DNA of 64,000 bases from Caprimulgus europaeus (GCA_907165065.1 OU015530.1:48283465-48347464); one strand, 5' to 3'; positions 24,171-38,608 are shown, counted from the first letter of the stretch. Made by a program: numbers and translations. The notes: generated from the letters alone by a model not told the origin.

Positions 24171-24429
24171 CTTGTGGGAGGGGTTCCTTCCCCCCAAAAT
24201 TTCTTTTTGTAGCTTTTAAAAATTTGACAAAGTCAGCAATCTGTTACATAATGCAGCTTCATAAATAACTGCACCCTACTAAGAACAGGGATCTGAACAG
24301 TATGGATAGAGAAAAAGGTGGACATATTGGTGAGGGATGTGGGTATAGAAACATCTTAATCCAGTTTTGCTGATGAATAAAATATTTTCTATAACTAAAC
24401 CGAATAGAAGCAAAAAAAAAAATACTGTG

Positions 24430-24601
24430 AAGCACTAGCACAGGTTGCCCAGGGAGGTTGTGGACTCTTTATCTTTGGAGATACTCAGAAGCTGTCTGGA
24501 GATGGTTCTGGGCAACCTGTTCTAGGTGGCCCTCCTTGAGAAGGAGGCTTGGACAAGGTGTCCTCTAGAGCCTCCTTCCAGGCTCAACTGTTCGGTGATA
24601 C
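24430..24601 (+). mobile_element. CR1 LINE 3'-end fragment
   Basis: The stretch starting at about CAGGTTGCCCAGGGAGGTTG and continuing through GGTTCTGGGCAACCTGTTCT and CCTCCTTCCAGGCTCAAC is a diverged copy of the last 170 bp of a bird CR1 element, in sense orientation to DIP2C. This part of CR1 codes the end of the reverse transcriptase ORF and the 3' UTR. It is 5'-truncated, as most CR1 copies are, and the terminal octamer tail is eroded (TGTTCGGTGATA). Confidence 0.85.
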
Positions 24602-27600
24602 ACCCTTAAATTTCCACCCTTTCACAAGTAATTTTGCACTTCCCAGTGCATTTCTCCTGGTTTTCACACTGTGTGTGGTTCTTGGAATGACGTGCTCAGC
24701 CTCTCATGCAGTATGTTCAGACCTGCTATCAGTGGGTCCCCAGCTGAGATCTTCTGTAACATCAAGTTTTTAAATTTTGGTTGTAATTATGCCATGTGCA
24801 TGTTAGTGATAGTCAACAAAAATATGCAACATGGGAGGTGAAGCTCAGTGCATCAAACAGGTATTTGACTTTGAAACTGTTTCACTTAAAATGTGACTGT
24901 TTTTTGTATGCAAAACTTCATAATGGCAGTAAATTTACATCTTATGTAAATGATCTAGAATTCAAGCGTGGGTAAGATGGCTTGTGATGATTTTAATACT
25001 GTCATTATGATCATCACTCAGGTATATGACTGTCAATTAAACAATTCCTAGGGTTTTTTCTGTATGATAGAAGTATATGCCTGTTTATATCTGTGAAAAA
25101 GTAATTCCTTTGGTTCTGTCAGGAGCAGGGAAAGGAACAGAACTGAATGGCTTTGAAAATCAGTTTGTTCGATTACTTATTCACACCAATTTTAGATATG
25201 AAAATATCTTGAATGCTGATGAGATCTTTTATTATTTTTATTGAAACATGTTTTGAGAGTTGCATGCAGCTGTAATTGTGCAGTTAAATACCACATATTT
25301 TTTCAAAGTTTCATGTCAGTAGTACAATAATAAATCCTCCTGACTGAGCTAGAAAGAAGTCACCAGATACCTTGGCATTGTGGAACCACCCACAGTAAGA
25401 TCTTCTTATGAAAGCTGTTTGGTGGCTGTGGTCCCCAGCTGAATGTTTGGCCTCACACTATTAATTCTTTCCTAGTTACCAGGCTTTCTTTTGCTCTCCA
25501 TAAAAAAGGAAGCTGGGCTGTATTTTTTTGGGTATGAACACAGCTTTTAAATATGGAAGAACTTCCATATTCACATCGTCTCCTGACTATTCAGTGAGCA
25601 GCTGGACATAGCTTTTGCAAGAGAAAGTTATGTAGAGTATGGTCCCAATTCAGCAAAGCATTTTAAGCATGTGCCTCAGTCTCATTGATAGTGCTGATTT
25701 AACTTAAACCAAATTGTCACACATGGAGTGAGCATATCTGGCTCCTGCATGGAAAAACCAAATCTTTGGCATCTTCATTGCTTGCTTAAAAAAGAGAGTC
25801 AATGTTAATCAAGGGATCAGCAGTCTTTCTTTTGGAATACTGTGTGAAAGGTTAGGGAACTTAAAAGCATTATTATGATGCTCCACTGTACATGGTCATG
25901 TCATTAAATGTTTAAGAACAATGGGAACTGCCTGTATCTGGTTCTCATTTTGTATGCTTTCTCTGTGCTTTATTGAATTTGTAGATTTAAAATTCTGATT
26001 TTGTGTGATGAGGTTCTTCATTTCTATAGTATGAGGTGAGAGGTCCTCAAACTTCTCTTGCTTGTGTTCCACAGCCTCAGAAGAGATGTCTGTCACTCAC
26101 ATTCTGTCTGAAGAACTGTCTTTGGTTGCCTTCAGGGTAAAGACACTGATTGTAGGTGTCAGAACGGCAATAATGGATTCCAAGACCTGAAATCAGGCTG
26201 ATGCAAGTCAGTCAAAATCCTGTGCTGCAGGGAGCAGTGGTAACCCCAGTTCTCAGATGGGCAGGAGGGGGAATTGTGAAGTGTTGTGATATTTGAGAAT
26301 CTGCTCTAAAAATCAGACTGACCAGATAACACTGAGTTAATCTACTTTTATTTCCATGAGATAATGCATGTCAGCAGAAGAATATAATATAATAAATGTT
26401 TTGGTGAAGGATAGGTTCAGTATGCTTGTGGTGAGCTGTCAGAAGCCATGTGTCATGGAGGGGGCCTCCTGTCTGCGGCCATATGAGTGCGATCACCTTA
26501 AAAGCTACGGCAGGTCCTCCTGTTCGGTGTTCCTGGTGCCTTTGAATGACAGTGAGGAAACGAGGGATTACAGAGTGAGGAGGGAAGGAAGTTACTCTTG
26601 TCACTGTGATGGAATAACTAAAATTTAGGCATAAAACCATAACTGGACAAGGACTATGTATTCCATTAAAGGCTAACTGTGACACATCAGAGAACGTAAG
26701 AACTAAGCTGTGGAAACATCTCTTGAGGCAATGATTTCTTTTTGGTGATATGTAAGGAGGATGCTTTTTAAATTGTAAAAATACACTGATGTCATTATTT
26801 TTACATGCAGCGTGTATCTGTGTGTGTGCATATTTAAAGATGTGAAGGAATAGGCTTGCAGCAAAGATGGGGAAGGAAAAACCTCACACACTGACTCCTC
26901 AAATGAACGAATCTTCCCACTTAAGGGAATGCTATGGGAAGCAGCAGCTCCCTCAGGGATAAGCATGCACCAGTTACCCCTGTACCGAGTCATGGATTTT
27001 TCCTCAGCGTTGTGGCTCAGATATGCAAGCCCCTTCCCCACCACACTCCCAATTCCTTAAATAACTGCTGAGGTCAAGAAGGACAAGGGACAGATCACTG
27101 TCACTAGGAAGCCTTCTAAATCACACCAGGGTGTGTGAGGTTTCTTGATGCTCAGTCTCAACTGTCTGGAACAAGCAGATAATTTTAATCCTATTTTATT
27201 TATCACTTCTCAGTAGTGTTTTGTCTTTTATACTGACTCACACTCTTTCTAATGAGTCACCAGTGCTTTTATTGTGAAATGGACCTAACAAATATCTTTA
27301 TTCCAGTTAGTTTTGTGATGTGTATGTTTCTACTCGGTCATATGAAATGAATTACACGTTGCTGAATTTACAACGATGGCTTTTGGCTTAGAACAATTAA
27401 CCATAATAACCCTTGGTACCTCAAAATACACAGTGAATAAAGTAAAATGCTATTGTATATATCTTGAGGCTTATTTTAACACATTGTGCCTTTCTAAATG
27501 CAGTATCTGGTGATCTCTGTAGGGGCATTTTGTTACAAAATGCTCTGTCTCCCACTGAACCAAATTTAAAACTGGAGCAAATTCAGACCCGTATAATTGG

Positions 27601-28829
27601 TTGGGAAAATAATGAGAGAGGGAATATCAATTTGGCAGACAGGGACACAGACGTACAGAAAGTCTTTGGATGGAAGCAAAAGACCTTTGAAATCCAAAGC
27701 TGGCTCAAAGACTTCTCAGCAGCATTAGGCAGAATTGAACCGTAGGAGAGGTGGATGCTGCTTCTGAACAAGAGCCCCTCCTCTGTCCTTGCAGTGGTGA
27801 CTGAACGCACGTGCTCAAACCTCCCTGTCGGTGACTGAGCACCGTTTGCTTCTCAGAGCCTCAGCGTAGGCAGAATGGGCAGCAAAGCTGCCGTGGTTTC
27901 AGCGGCTGAAGCAGTGACTGCACAGGCAGCAGCTTCATTTGCCAATGTGCAGGACCAGCTATCCTGAAGTGTCTGTACATGAACGTGTGCCCTTGAAGTT
28001 ATGTGTCCAACCAACATGTCAATAAGTGCTCCTGCTTAGAAATACTGACCTAGCAGTAGCTCAAGACATGAACAGTGATTTTTTTTCTTTTTTTTTTTTT
28101 TCTGTGGTATTTCAGGGATTCAGAGGTTGATAGTTGTTTTGTTTGAGTTTCTCCTTCAAGTCAGAAGAAATTCATGCGTCTGCTGATCACACGTGCACAC
28201 ACACACAAAAATGTTCTCCTGGTAATTCCTACTTCGTGTCTCATGCCCTGTGGATGAACCACAGTTCTTGTTAGATGACCATCCTTTCCTGTGCTGGGGT
28301 TAAAACTGTACTTTGTTTCCAGTCTTATATTCTCCAGTGGTGATTCATCCTCAGGTCTTAGAAAAAGCTCTTAATGTTTAGGAAACTAATACTGTATATG
28401 GCTCCTTAAAAAAGTATTAGCTTTGGACATGAAGTTATGTATTCTTGACAAAGCTGAGGTTGATATAACTTAGTATATGAAGTTGGACTCCATTATACCT
28501 TAAGAAATGGAATTGCTACTGTGGGAGCACTGTGCTACCTCTTGTAGCCAAGAGCAAATACTAAGATCTTTCTTTACAGTCTGTTATAAAAGGCTGTGGG
28601 GCATTTTATTGTGCACTCTTCTATGAAAAACAGACTGGACTGGAAATTGCAGTGTGACATTCACATAGGAGAAATTTATACTGGAATAGTGCTGTGAAGT
28701 TGTGCAACTATGGATTATATAATTTGCTTATGGAAGTGTCTAGGTGCAGACATAGTTGCATGGGACAGTGTTTTTATTATGAGCTTAACAGGAGGAGTGA
28801 GAAATCTGTGTGCAGTCAAGGGGTTATGG
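24602..28829. other. Intron 1 unique sequence
   Basis: Nothing beyond A+T-rich unique DNA, a 10-bp inverted repeat at 25,550-25,571 and a T-run at about 28,080-28,101 was recognised here. Open frames are short and have no family resemblance. Confidence 0.5.
25550..25571. repeat. Perfect 10-bp inverted repeat
   Basis: AATATGGAAG and its exact reverse complement CTTCCATATT flank a 2-nt AA spacer. It can form a short hairpin. About one such match is expected by chance in a window this size, so no function is proposed. Confidence 0.6.
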
Positions 28830-30208
28830 CCTGGTGGCAATTACAGAGACATGGTGGGACAGCTCACATGGCTGGAATGTGGTCATGGATGGCTATGTCC
28901 TTCTCAGGAAAGACAGGCCAGCAAGGAGAGGTGGTTGAGGAGAGAGCAATGAAAATGTGTTGAGTTCTGTCTAGGGATGGATGAAGAGTGATTTGAGAGT
29001 TTTTGGGTGTGAATTAAGGGGCAGGCTGGCATGGGTGATACTGTTGTGGGTGTCTATTACAGACCACCTGATCAAGATGAGGAAGTTGATGAGGCCTTCT
29101 ACACACAGCTGGCAGCAGCCTCCCAGTTACAGACCCTGGTTCTCATGGGGGATTTTGACTACCCTGATGTTTGCTGGAGGGACTGCACAGCCAGCCATTC
29201 ACAGTCCAGGAGGTTCCTCCCGTGCATGGATGACAACTTCCTGATGCAAATGGTGGATGAGCCAGCTAGGAGAGGAGCACTGCTGGATCTCATCCTCACT
29301 AATAAGGGGGGTCTAGTTGAAGCAGTGAAGGTTGAGGGCAGCCTTGGCTGCAGAGACTGTGAAATGATGCAGTTCAGGATCTTGGGTGCTGTAAGAACAG
29401 AATACCGAGCAGGATCACAGCCCTGGACTTCAGCAGGGCCAACTTTGGCCTTTTCAGGCAATTGCTAGGGGAAATCACATGGGACAGAGTGCTAGAAGAT
29501 AAAGGGGCCCAAGATACATTCAGCATTCAAGGACCTCTTCTTTCAAGCTCAAGATCAGAGCATCCCAATGGTAGGAAATCAAGAAAGGGAGCCAGGAGAC
29601 CTGCTTGGTTAAACAGGGAACTGTTGGGCAAACTCAAGTGAAGAAGAGAGTCTACAGATCATGGAAGGAGAGGCTGGTCACTTGGGAGGAATATAAGACT
29701 ATTTTCAGAGGATGGAGGGAGGCAACTAGGAAAGCTAAGGCCTCCTTAGAATTAAACCTTGCAAGAGAGGTCAAGGACAAAAAAAAGGGCTTCTTGAAAT
29801 ACATGGCAGATAAAATTAACACTAGAGGCAATGCAGGCCCACTGCGGAATGAGGAGGAGACTGAGGGGTGACCTCATTAATGTTTAGAAATATGTAAAGG
29901 GTCAATGTCAGGAGGATGGAACGAGGGTCTTCTCAGTGATGTTCAGCAGTAGGACAAGGGGCAACGGGTGCAAGCTGGAGCATAGAAGGTTCCATGTAAA
30001 CATGAGGAGAGACTTTTTCACCATGGGAGTGGTGGGACACTGGGACAGGTCACACAGAGGTTGTGGAGTCTCCTTGTCTGGACACATTCAAAACCTGCCT
30101 GGACATGCTCCTGTGTGAGCTACTGTAGATGTTCCTGCTCTGGCAGGGGGATTGGACTAGATGATCTTTCGAGGTCCCTTCCAGTCCCTGACATTCTGTG
30201 ATTCTGTA
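28830..30208 (+). mobile_element. CR1 LINE with internal RT deletion
   Basis: This is a sense-strand copy of CR1. The ACAGAGACATGGTGGGACAG block at about 28,843 matches the Thr-Glu-Thr-Trp-Trp-Asp region of the APE-type endonuclease. Between 29,031 and 29,400 the frame carries further endonuclease signatures: YYRPPDQ, LMGDFDYPDVCW, SRRFL, DDNFLMQ and LDLILTNK. The linker (RKAKASLELNLAREVK) follows at about 29,730. At 29,850-29,860 the sequence jumps to the end of the RT ORF (GACCTCATTAATGTTTA). It then continues through the 3' UTR to a tail of ATTCTGTGATTCTGT at 30,194-30,208. The central reverse-transcriptase domain is missing and several stops and frameshifts are present, so the copy is dead. 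The 5' edge is approximate. Confidence 0.9.
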
Positions 30209-33200
30209 GGTCATACTGAAACCAGTTAGAACTGAAACACCTGGTTAATAGTGGGGATATACTTAGGATTTACATGGTTAAGGGTTCTGCTGTCTAGGGA
30301 CGGATTACAGAACTGGAGCTAGAAGAAGGAAGCATCTACAAGAGCACATAAAAAGAAAGGATACCTGGGAAATCCTAAAAGAGGTCAGCTGGTGACATAA
30401 GGGATTCAGTGCGAGGAAGACCAAGACTACATGAGGCATCTCAGCCATTTTAGGAGACTGTACTGTATCCAGCATTTTTAGTTCCAGTAGTGCTGAAGTG
30501 GCCACAAGACCTGTTATGCAACTATTTTTAAGCCCCATGATCTTTCCAATACTGACATGGTATTGAGTTCTCCAGCCTCAGACTTTCACATCTGGAATAA
30601 TTTTATTAATATTTTTCAAATCATCTATACAATATTAGATTATAACACTGTAATAATGTACACTGCAAGAGAAGTCCTAAAGAAGGAATAAACCCAAAGA
30701 TCATGTAATTTTTTTTATTTTATTGGGCTAACTGCTTCCACTTACAAAGCTGGATAAATAGTATTCTGGATGTAACTAACTTTTTAAAATGTTCTTTTAA
30801 TAGGCAGGAACTGGAGTCTTGGAAATACTGGTTCTTATTCCCTCTTGCCCTTTTTTATATCTGGCATGGACAATGAAGGAAAAACAGTGTCCAGTGGACA
30901 ACGGGAAAAATAGAAAGTCGGAACATTTTAGCTGTGAAGCAACAAGCATCTGTTCTTCATCACCAAGCTCAGTTCACCTTCAGGCATGTTCTGTTGTTCA
31001 GGTGGGTGTCCCTCAGGGTGGCACTGCCCCCAGGTGCACTGTCCCTTTGTTTGTGGGTGAAGCTGAGGCAGCTGGGGAGGTGGTGTGGTATCCAGCTGCA
31101 CCACTGTTCAGTTCTGTGCATTCTCTACTACCATGATTAATATACTGGGCTGTGAATTGAAGGACCTGGTGGCACACATTCACTTCTGCCACGTTTGCCA
31201 TGGGGACAGTGGCTTTCCTGGCTGCATTCAGAGGGAAACGGTGGCAGCTGAATCCCAGCAAGAATGAGAGCATTTCTCTGCAATTGACTACCAAAAAAAG
31301 ATGCAGTAGGATTGGAAATGTTTAGGTTGGTGTTCCAAGAGATTTATTTGACTCTCCCACTCTATTCTTCAGGGACTTTAAAGCTCGTCTCTAGTTTAAA
31401 TATAATTTTGAGGGTTCCTTTTCATACCAAGTATATTACTGAAAAAAAATGTGGTTGATTTTTCAGAGTTAATAATGGCAGTTTATCACAAGCTTTTTTC
31501 ATGGCTCAAAACCATTTAGCATTCTTGTTGCTTTTAGATTTTCTTCTAGTAATAAAAAAAACCTCATCTGAGTTTGGAGCATACTGAAGAGGATGATGAA
31601 GGATATCTAGACCTCTGGAGGCAGCCAGTTTAGGTAGAGTGCCCTGTTGATTATTTTTAAACGAGATGTCCACATCATTAAGTTGTGAAGGATTAGTATG
31701 TGAAAATCAGGTGACAGTTCACCCAAACAGAAATTGGTTTCTATTCCAGAGCTCAAGTTTCCATGAGTTTCATAAATGCAGTATATACCCGAGGAAGTAA
31801 CTCCACAGACCACTTTCTTCACAAATTCTCATAATTAAGATTTGATATGTAAAGTAAGAGTTCAATCAGTCTGTTGTTTTTCCTACATAGAATTTGTGTG
31901 TGTGTGTATTGTAAAGGCAGCACCTGAAACCCTCATCTGTCAGTACTAGCATTGAAAACCATCCAGTGCCAGGGATGGTTCTCTGGTCCAGCTTGGCTCA
32001 CATGTAGGAGTCTGAACCTTTTTGCAGCATATGGTCACGTCCAAACTGCCTGCTGTGAGCAGCCTGTGATGCGGGATATTCCCCCAACTGTGTCTGGGAC
32101 AGCGCTGGCTCTCATGGGCCAAAACTGTGTCAGTGAGACCATGAGCTACCGAAGAGAAGTGTGAGTCCGTGCTTGATCCCGTGCCCTGGCTCAGTTGTTT
32201 TTCCTGGGTATCCCAGCCATGAATGAAAATCTTTGTTTTTAAGATAACATGACAACAGCCTTAAAACTGAGGCTCTTCCCAAAGAAAAGGAAGTCAGTGG
32301 AACAACGCAAGCCAGCCTGGGTGCTGTCCCTCAGCAGCCCCATGTGGGGCTTTTGCCATCGCATTTGCCTTGCTTCTTTCCCAAGGAGTAAGTAAGTAGA
32401 CTGCTCACATTTCTTAGAAATTATCTATTTAGCAGAAGGGTAAGAGACTTGATAAAGTAGCCTTCCCTTGAGATGTGGAGATTTGGGGTGTTGGCATTCA
32501 CAGCTTTTGTTGAAAGAAGAAGAGGGAACACCACAAGTGATCCTTGCAGTGTCTGCTGAGTACTGTGCGGTGCCAGTTCAGAATTCGTGAGCCCATAGTT
32601 GGTGACTTGGCATGAAGGTGGCTGCTTGGCTTCCTTACAAGGAGAGGTCACTAGTGAGAAGCAGGAAGAAGAAAATAAAACTGACAGAAAAGTAGTTTTC
32701 AAATTGAAAGCATTTGCTTTTAATCAGAGTTGCTAATAAATACTTTTCCTAAGTTTTGACATCTGTATTTTGGTCAATATTGTTTTTTTTCCATGAGCTG
32801 ATGTCATCACTGGATCTGCCATGCAGTTTCAGAACTATTGCTTTAGATTGCATCATAGTGGTAAAACTTTTCAGTTTTAACCCAGAATGTCTTTCTTAAG
32901 AACAGTAAGCAGATGACCCATTTTAACCAAATCATGTCAGTTTTAAGCAATGTAAACTGTAGAACCAAAGCAAGCTGGATCAAGCTATTTGTGACAACAG
33001 TGGGTACTTTTTTTGGAAAATACAATTTTATGTCTGCATTTAGTGGAGGTATTTCCAAAGGCTCGGGAATATGGGGGAGAAGGGTGGAGTATGGAAATGT
33101 ATTGTTTAAAAAATGCTGTCTCCTCTTCTTGATTTGTATTTCCCATTTTTCCCCCTTGTCATATCTCTGAAAATACCTAAGTCCCTTCAGTCCATATTCT

Positions 33201-36200
33201 TACATATTCTTGATGTATTTTTCAATTTGGTTAGGATTTAGAATATATTATTAAAATAAAAACATAGCTAAGGGTAGCTTGTAGTAAAAATTAAGAGCCA
33301 GTGAGACACTTGTGGGTAGTTTGAAATTGTCATGTTGAAAAAAATTTCACGCACACACACAGACGGACAAAAAGCTTAGGAATTCAGCTGTTGTGATACT
33401 GTTGGCAAAATACAAACCAAACTGGGCATTATTGTAGTACGAAGTAATAGGACAATACACAACTGAACACATGCGTGGAGTGGGAAAAAAAGTTGCAGTT
33501 TTAAGTACAGATGCTTGGGCTTAATTTCAAAAACAAATGAAAGCCGTGTATCTGAAATGACTCTTCTGCTGCATTTGTTCTGGCTGGTTTGTACACCCAT
33601 CTAATTGTCGTGCTAATTTCAGAGTGGCAACAGAAGTTCTGTTACAGGGTCTCAGGGTTTTGAAGTCTAAACCCCTTCTTGAAACTTTCCTCAAGTAGGG
33701 AAGCGAGTGGAGCACAAAAATGTAGTTTAGAAATTTTAAAGTGCCATTCTAGGTAGGGACAGTTTTGGTACTGAGGGGTAACACTTTTACCTTAGGCTAT
33801 CGAAGTACCTCACTGATAGAGATGTTCAAACGTTCTTTCAAACTGATGTTTCTATTATGCAGTGTTTTTTTGGTTGTTGGTTTGGGTTTTTTTTAAATTT
33901 ATCTTATGAGACCTCTGTCCAGGTTCCTCAGCTGGCTGTCAGACCTCTTAAGGGGGTGCAGTGATGCTCAGAGCAAAGGAAGGGCCTGACTCTGATATGT
34001 GACTATATGATGTAGGTTTGCCATCAAGGAGTTGTAAAGTCTTATTTACAACTGATTTAAGTGATGTAATCATAACCAGAGTTACCAGTAAATGATGGTA
34101 ATGACTGTCATAGAAAGGTGCAGTAATTTCAGATTTCAGAAATTATTCATGATAGTCTTTTAATCTAAGTAGTAATAATGTTAACATTTGTGGATATTTA
34201 AAATATTTGTCTTACCTTGTAACGCTGGTACGTTCTTCTTACTTTGTGTCCCACCTTAAATTAAAGGAACTGAGACTGATTGCCACTTTGCTTCAGCTCT
34301 TGATGGCAAAGAGAATTTGCAATATCTGAAACTACTCTGGGGCTAGCATTTTTAATTTTGCTATACTTTCAATAAGACCAAAAAGGGAAGTGGCAAACAC
34401 AACCTTAGAAGCCCAGATATGTCAGGAGATCTCCTGTGAGAGAGGGTATTATCACACACCATTTCTTCTGCCCCTCAACGGTGACACAATTCAAGAAAAT
34501 GCTCTTTTATAAGCTTAGATGCACCCATAGTAAGGGCAGTATTTAGGCATGTTTAAAAGTTGTCTTGTATATTGATGCTTTTTCTTAATCAAGACATTTC
34601 TGTCATGTCAAACACAGGTTGGACTCCTTTCACTGTAGGGCAGTGTTTGTTGGGGGCTGTGTTGTTTTGAGGAGCATGAATGAATTGTTCAGTGTTGTTA
34701 TTCACTTGTTTGTGTTTAGATTCATAAATCTTTTCTGTTTATTGTAGCAAAAAAACCTCAACAACAACAAAAAACAACAGAGGAAAAGCATGCCTGGTTT
34801 CCATTCTTATCCCGGATTTATATGAATTTGCTGTATTAACCTAGCTCCATTTGTTCATGTTGGATCTCTACATAGAAGACTGTGTTTTTGGCTCTCCTTC
34901 GTCTTCTAAAAGGGTGCCACTTACTGCAACAATATGCCTAATGGAGTCTAATTCTGTGATCTGCAGTTTTGGAGTTTTATTATTATTAAATGTGTGGTTT
35001 TGGATATTCTGGATATTTGTTTTTATAAATTGTTACAGTTTGCTTTATAAAATGATAAATAAAGTTAATAATTAACTACATTCTGCCAAGGAGTTTTGTT
35101 TTGATTGAGTGAAATACTAAGCAGCCCATAAGTATATCCCTGAATTTTCTTTTAATATTCCCAGCCCTAGATGGGTAGGGTTGCCTCTCAGGCATTTTGG
35201 TGGTATCATGCCATGTCTGTGAATATCCTTGTGCTACATATGTTTGCATGAACTGGCAAAAATTTCTTCCACGTGTACAAAAATGGTGCAACATTACAAA
35301 ATATCTTTGAAGCAGTGGCACCTTTAACAACAGTGTGTACTCTGATACTTGTTTAATGTTTCTCATTAATTCTTAGCAGTGTCTGTGTGTGCATATAACC
35401 TGGAATAGAAATTGTAGCTCTGGCTGTGATGCTGGAAATGCAAGTTAGTTACTTTGCCTTGCAGTCCACACAAACAATATGGTCAGCTGACATAATCTCA
35501 GATCTCATTGTTAAATCACTTACATCGTGCAGAGGAATGTTCCTACCACATGTTAATTTTCGGTGGACAGTGTTTCATTTTGTGTATGAAATAGTGCATT
35601 GTGTTGCAGAAAACAGTGCCATACAGTACCAGGCCAGAAATATAGATGGAAAAAAATTGTTACCAACATTCATGTTTTCTGCACTCGTTCTGGGCAACAT
35701 TATCTTCCACTGGGTCAGCTGTATAAAGATCTGGTGTGACAAGATTTCATAGCATCTCCTTCCTATTTCCGTACATCTTCAGAATCTTAACAGTTATCTG
35801 TACCTTCTACCTTCTACGTTACTGTTTTCCCTTCCTGTATAGGTTACTGCTTCGGGCATATCCACAAAGTAAATTTAGCTGTGGCCTAGCTCTGTTGACA
35901 GCCACAAGATTAAATGTCTGTGTTCTAAGGGGTGGTGTTCTGGTGCAGATAGTAGCAAAGATACTCTGGAGTTCTTTGGTGCATTCTGCCTGCACCCCCA
36001 GCACCCATGTGAGAATTTCCATACTGCTTCTGCTCACTTGTATTTTAATGGCAAGTTTTAAAGTACTGATCCTTAACGATTTGGGATTAGCTGTCATTCA
36101 CTGGAGTTTCCTTTAAATCTTTGTTAGTCAAAGATGACTGACTTGTGCAAAGCATAAATCTGCTTGTTTATAAAAAAAATCAAGTTATTAAAATTTTTAA

Positions 36201-36812
36201 CAGCACACATGTCCATTTTATTGGTTTCATCTCAAAAAATAACCTAGAAACTTAATGTGATTTGAACATTTTGGACTCAGTGTAGACTCTGCAAACAGTG
36301 AATATAAGAGGTCCCTCATGGTTTTGGAGTCACCTGGATGAGACCAGTCAGAAGAGTGATGCCTTGGATGCATGACTGCACCTCTGAGCGTGAAGAGAGG
36401 TTGCTGAAGGCATGAGGATGTCCTGACATGAACTCGAGACCATTTGTTGTGGATTTAACTTGATTGTTGTGAAAGCCTGCTGCTGTAGAAGCACAACTTG
36501 GCCATCCATGGAGGGCAGTTAGATATAGGGAAGTTGTAACACCTATACTCACTTGCCATCTTCTGTGGAGTATTGGAAAGGTCTTCCAAAATGGAAGACT
36601 GGGAGAACAAGGGTTTAAGATTCAATATTTACATCAGGTGCTATTTAAAAATAATAAAAATGGTTAAGTTATTGTTCCCTGCATCCTTTTCCTCAAATGA
36701 CAAATCTTTCTTTTTCATTTTATTTGCTTGTACCTGGGAGAGAAATACCAAGAAATACTGAGGAGCCATTGGTGGCTGACTCTTTACTGTGTTTCTCAGA
36801 GAATATTTCAAG

Positions 36813-36846
36813 TATATGTGTGTGTGTGTATATATATATATATATA
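36813..36846. repeat. (TG)n/(TA)n compound microsatellite
   Basis: A TG run passes directly into a TA run of about 16 bp. The TA part is self-complementary and may extrude a hairpin. It is likely to vary in length between individuals. Confidence 0.95.
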
Positions 36847-38580
36847 AAATTTTTATTTTAAAAATAGTCACATATGCTTTATGTGACAACGTTCCAAATA
36901 ATTTAATCCCATCATCAAAAAACCAGCCAGGCAGTTTCCTGCACAAGTTGTGGAGGGACCCATGCATGACATTGCTCATTACCAGCAATGAGTCGTTATT
37001 CTTGATCTTCCACGGTACCTTATGGAGTTCTCTGCATCCTAAATAACCACTGCAGTTACTTGTAGTCTAGAGATGCAAAAAACCCTTCCTAGAGCAAAGG
37101 TAAAGTGCCCTACATTGCTGGGAAATTGTTTACAGTGTGAAACGCTGTATTTGTGTCACCCAGGCTAAAGATTTGAGGCTTTTTCTAAGGTTGCAATCAG
37201 CTTTATATGTCTTATTGATTTTATAAGCCTTCTATGACTCTGTTGGCTTACAGTGTTTTCTAAAAATCTGTTTGACCTTCAGATACTACATCTAGTTCAC
37301 ATTTCTGGATTTTGCTAGAAGGATAGAGAAGCATGAGGAAATTTTAATGGTGTTTTAAAATTGTATTATATTTTTAATCCAGGTCTGTCAGACACTAACA
37401 AAGTAATATTGTAGAAAAATGGTAACTTACTGCATATTTTGTACCAATGATATGCTTCTTATGCAAACTACTTCTAAGTAGCTTAAACATCAATGTCTGT
37501 TTTCAGTCTTATTGCAAAAACATTATGGTGTGATGACTTGAGACTTAAAGGTGATTGTGTCCAGTACTGTAAATATCTTGTATCAGCAGGAAGTTTAAGA
37601 AGATGCTGGTTTTGTCCAGTGTGAAGCAAAGTTAGAGGTACACTTGTCATATTCCTAGGTATTACCTCTGGATACATGAGATGGTGCGGATCCTCTCTTC
37701 TCATTCCTTGAGTGGTAACTCAGTATGGAGCCTCCAAGCTTTGTGAAATGGAGACTGAACTGTTTTTCTTTCCTTATTCTTGCTGGGAGCATCCTTGCTT
37801 TTGGTGAGTGCAAGGCTCAGTCACTAATAGGATGGAATTATGTAAATACCTTGTCTCGTTTCCAGACAAGATTTATAGACCACATTTTTCCCCAGCTGAA
37901 ACTTCTGAGTGAGTCTTAGCCCAGACAAAGTCAAGGCAGAGCTTCCACCCGTTCCTGTGGAGCCAGGCTTTAACCCCGGTGGTTTGGTGGGTAACAGCAG
38001 AGAGGTTGTCCGGTTTGCTGCTGCTTGCACAGACATTTCTCGCTAGCAGCCTGGGAGCCGTGTGGGGTGCTGTACACACCATAATGTATACAGCAGAAGT
38101 GTGATTCAGTTGCAGAAGCATTTTCTCATGCTGGAATATGAGTATTACTGAATCTCAACCGAATAGTCCAGAAAAGTGAATGTTCATTTAACAAAATGTC
38201 AAAATTTTTTGTCACTTGGACACTCAGAGCGAACTTTTACTATGTTTTTTTTAATCAACTAAAAAGCAAAGTCAAAATCACAGAAACAATCAATGTGAGA
38301 GTATCACTGAATGGATTATTATTCTAGAGATATTTTTCTTGCTGCTTTATCACATGGACAGAGTTATAATGCATTTGTGTTTGAAGATGAATACATTAAC
38401 ACCATTGGTATGTCTCTCTCTGCTTGCTCATTCTGTATTTTTACTCCAGGGTTTGTGCTGCAGGGGAGGCTTAAGGAAGTACCATTACAAGCATTTTGTA
38501 AATCACGTTCTCTAAACAACAGTTACAGTAAAGGTCTGCTGCTGTGGTCCAAGACAAAGGCTTGCAAATCTGTTTTTCTG

Positions 38581-38608
38581 TTTGTTTGTTTGTTTGTTTT
38601 TTTTACTT
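38581..38608. repeat. (TTTG)n microsatellite with T-run
   Basis: Four TTTG units are followed by a run of T. Ordinary simple repeat. Confidence 0.9.

Larger units (their letters stand above)
10511..24430. other. Intron 1, left part: mostly unique sequence
   Basis: The stretch is A+T-rich and has no recognisable exon, RNA gene or intact transposon. Two short tandem duplications (11,904-11,947 and 13,127-13,174), an A-rich tract (24,107-24,170), homopolymer T/A runs and a stop-poor antisense frame at 20,147-20,992 are the only structured items. Regulatory elements may be present but cannot be recognised without alignment to other species. Confidence 0.5.

Noticed and set aside
29031..29468. 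Possible host gene with an endonuclease-like domain
   Set aside because: The motifs and the surrounding 3' tail identify it as a dead CR1 retrotransposon, not a host gene.
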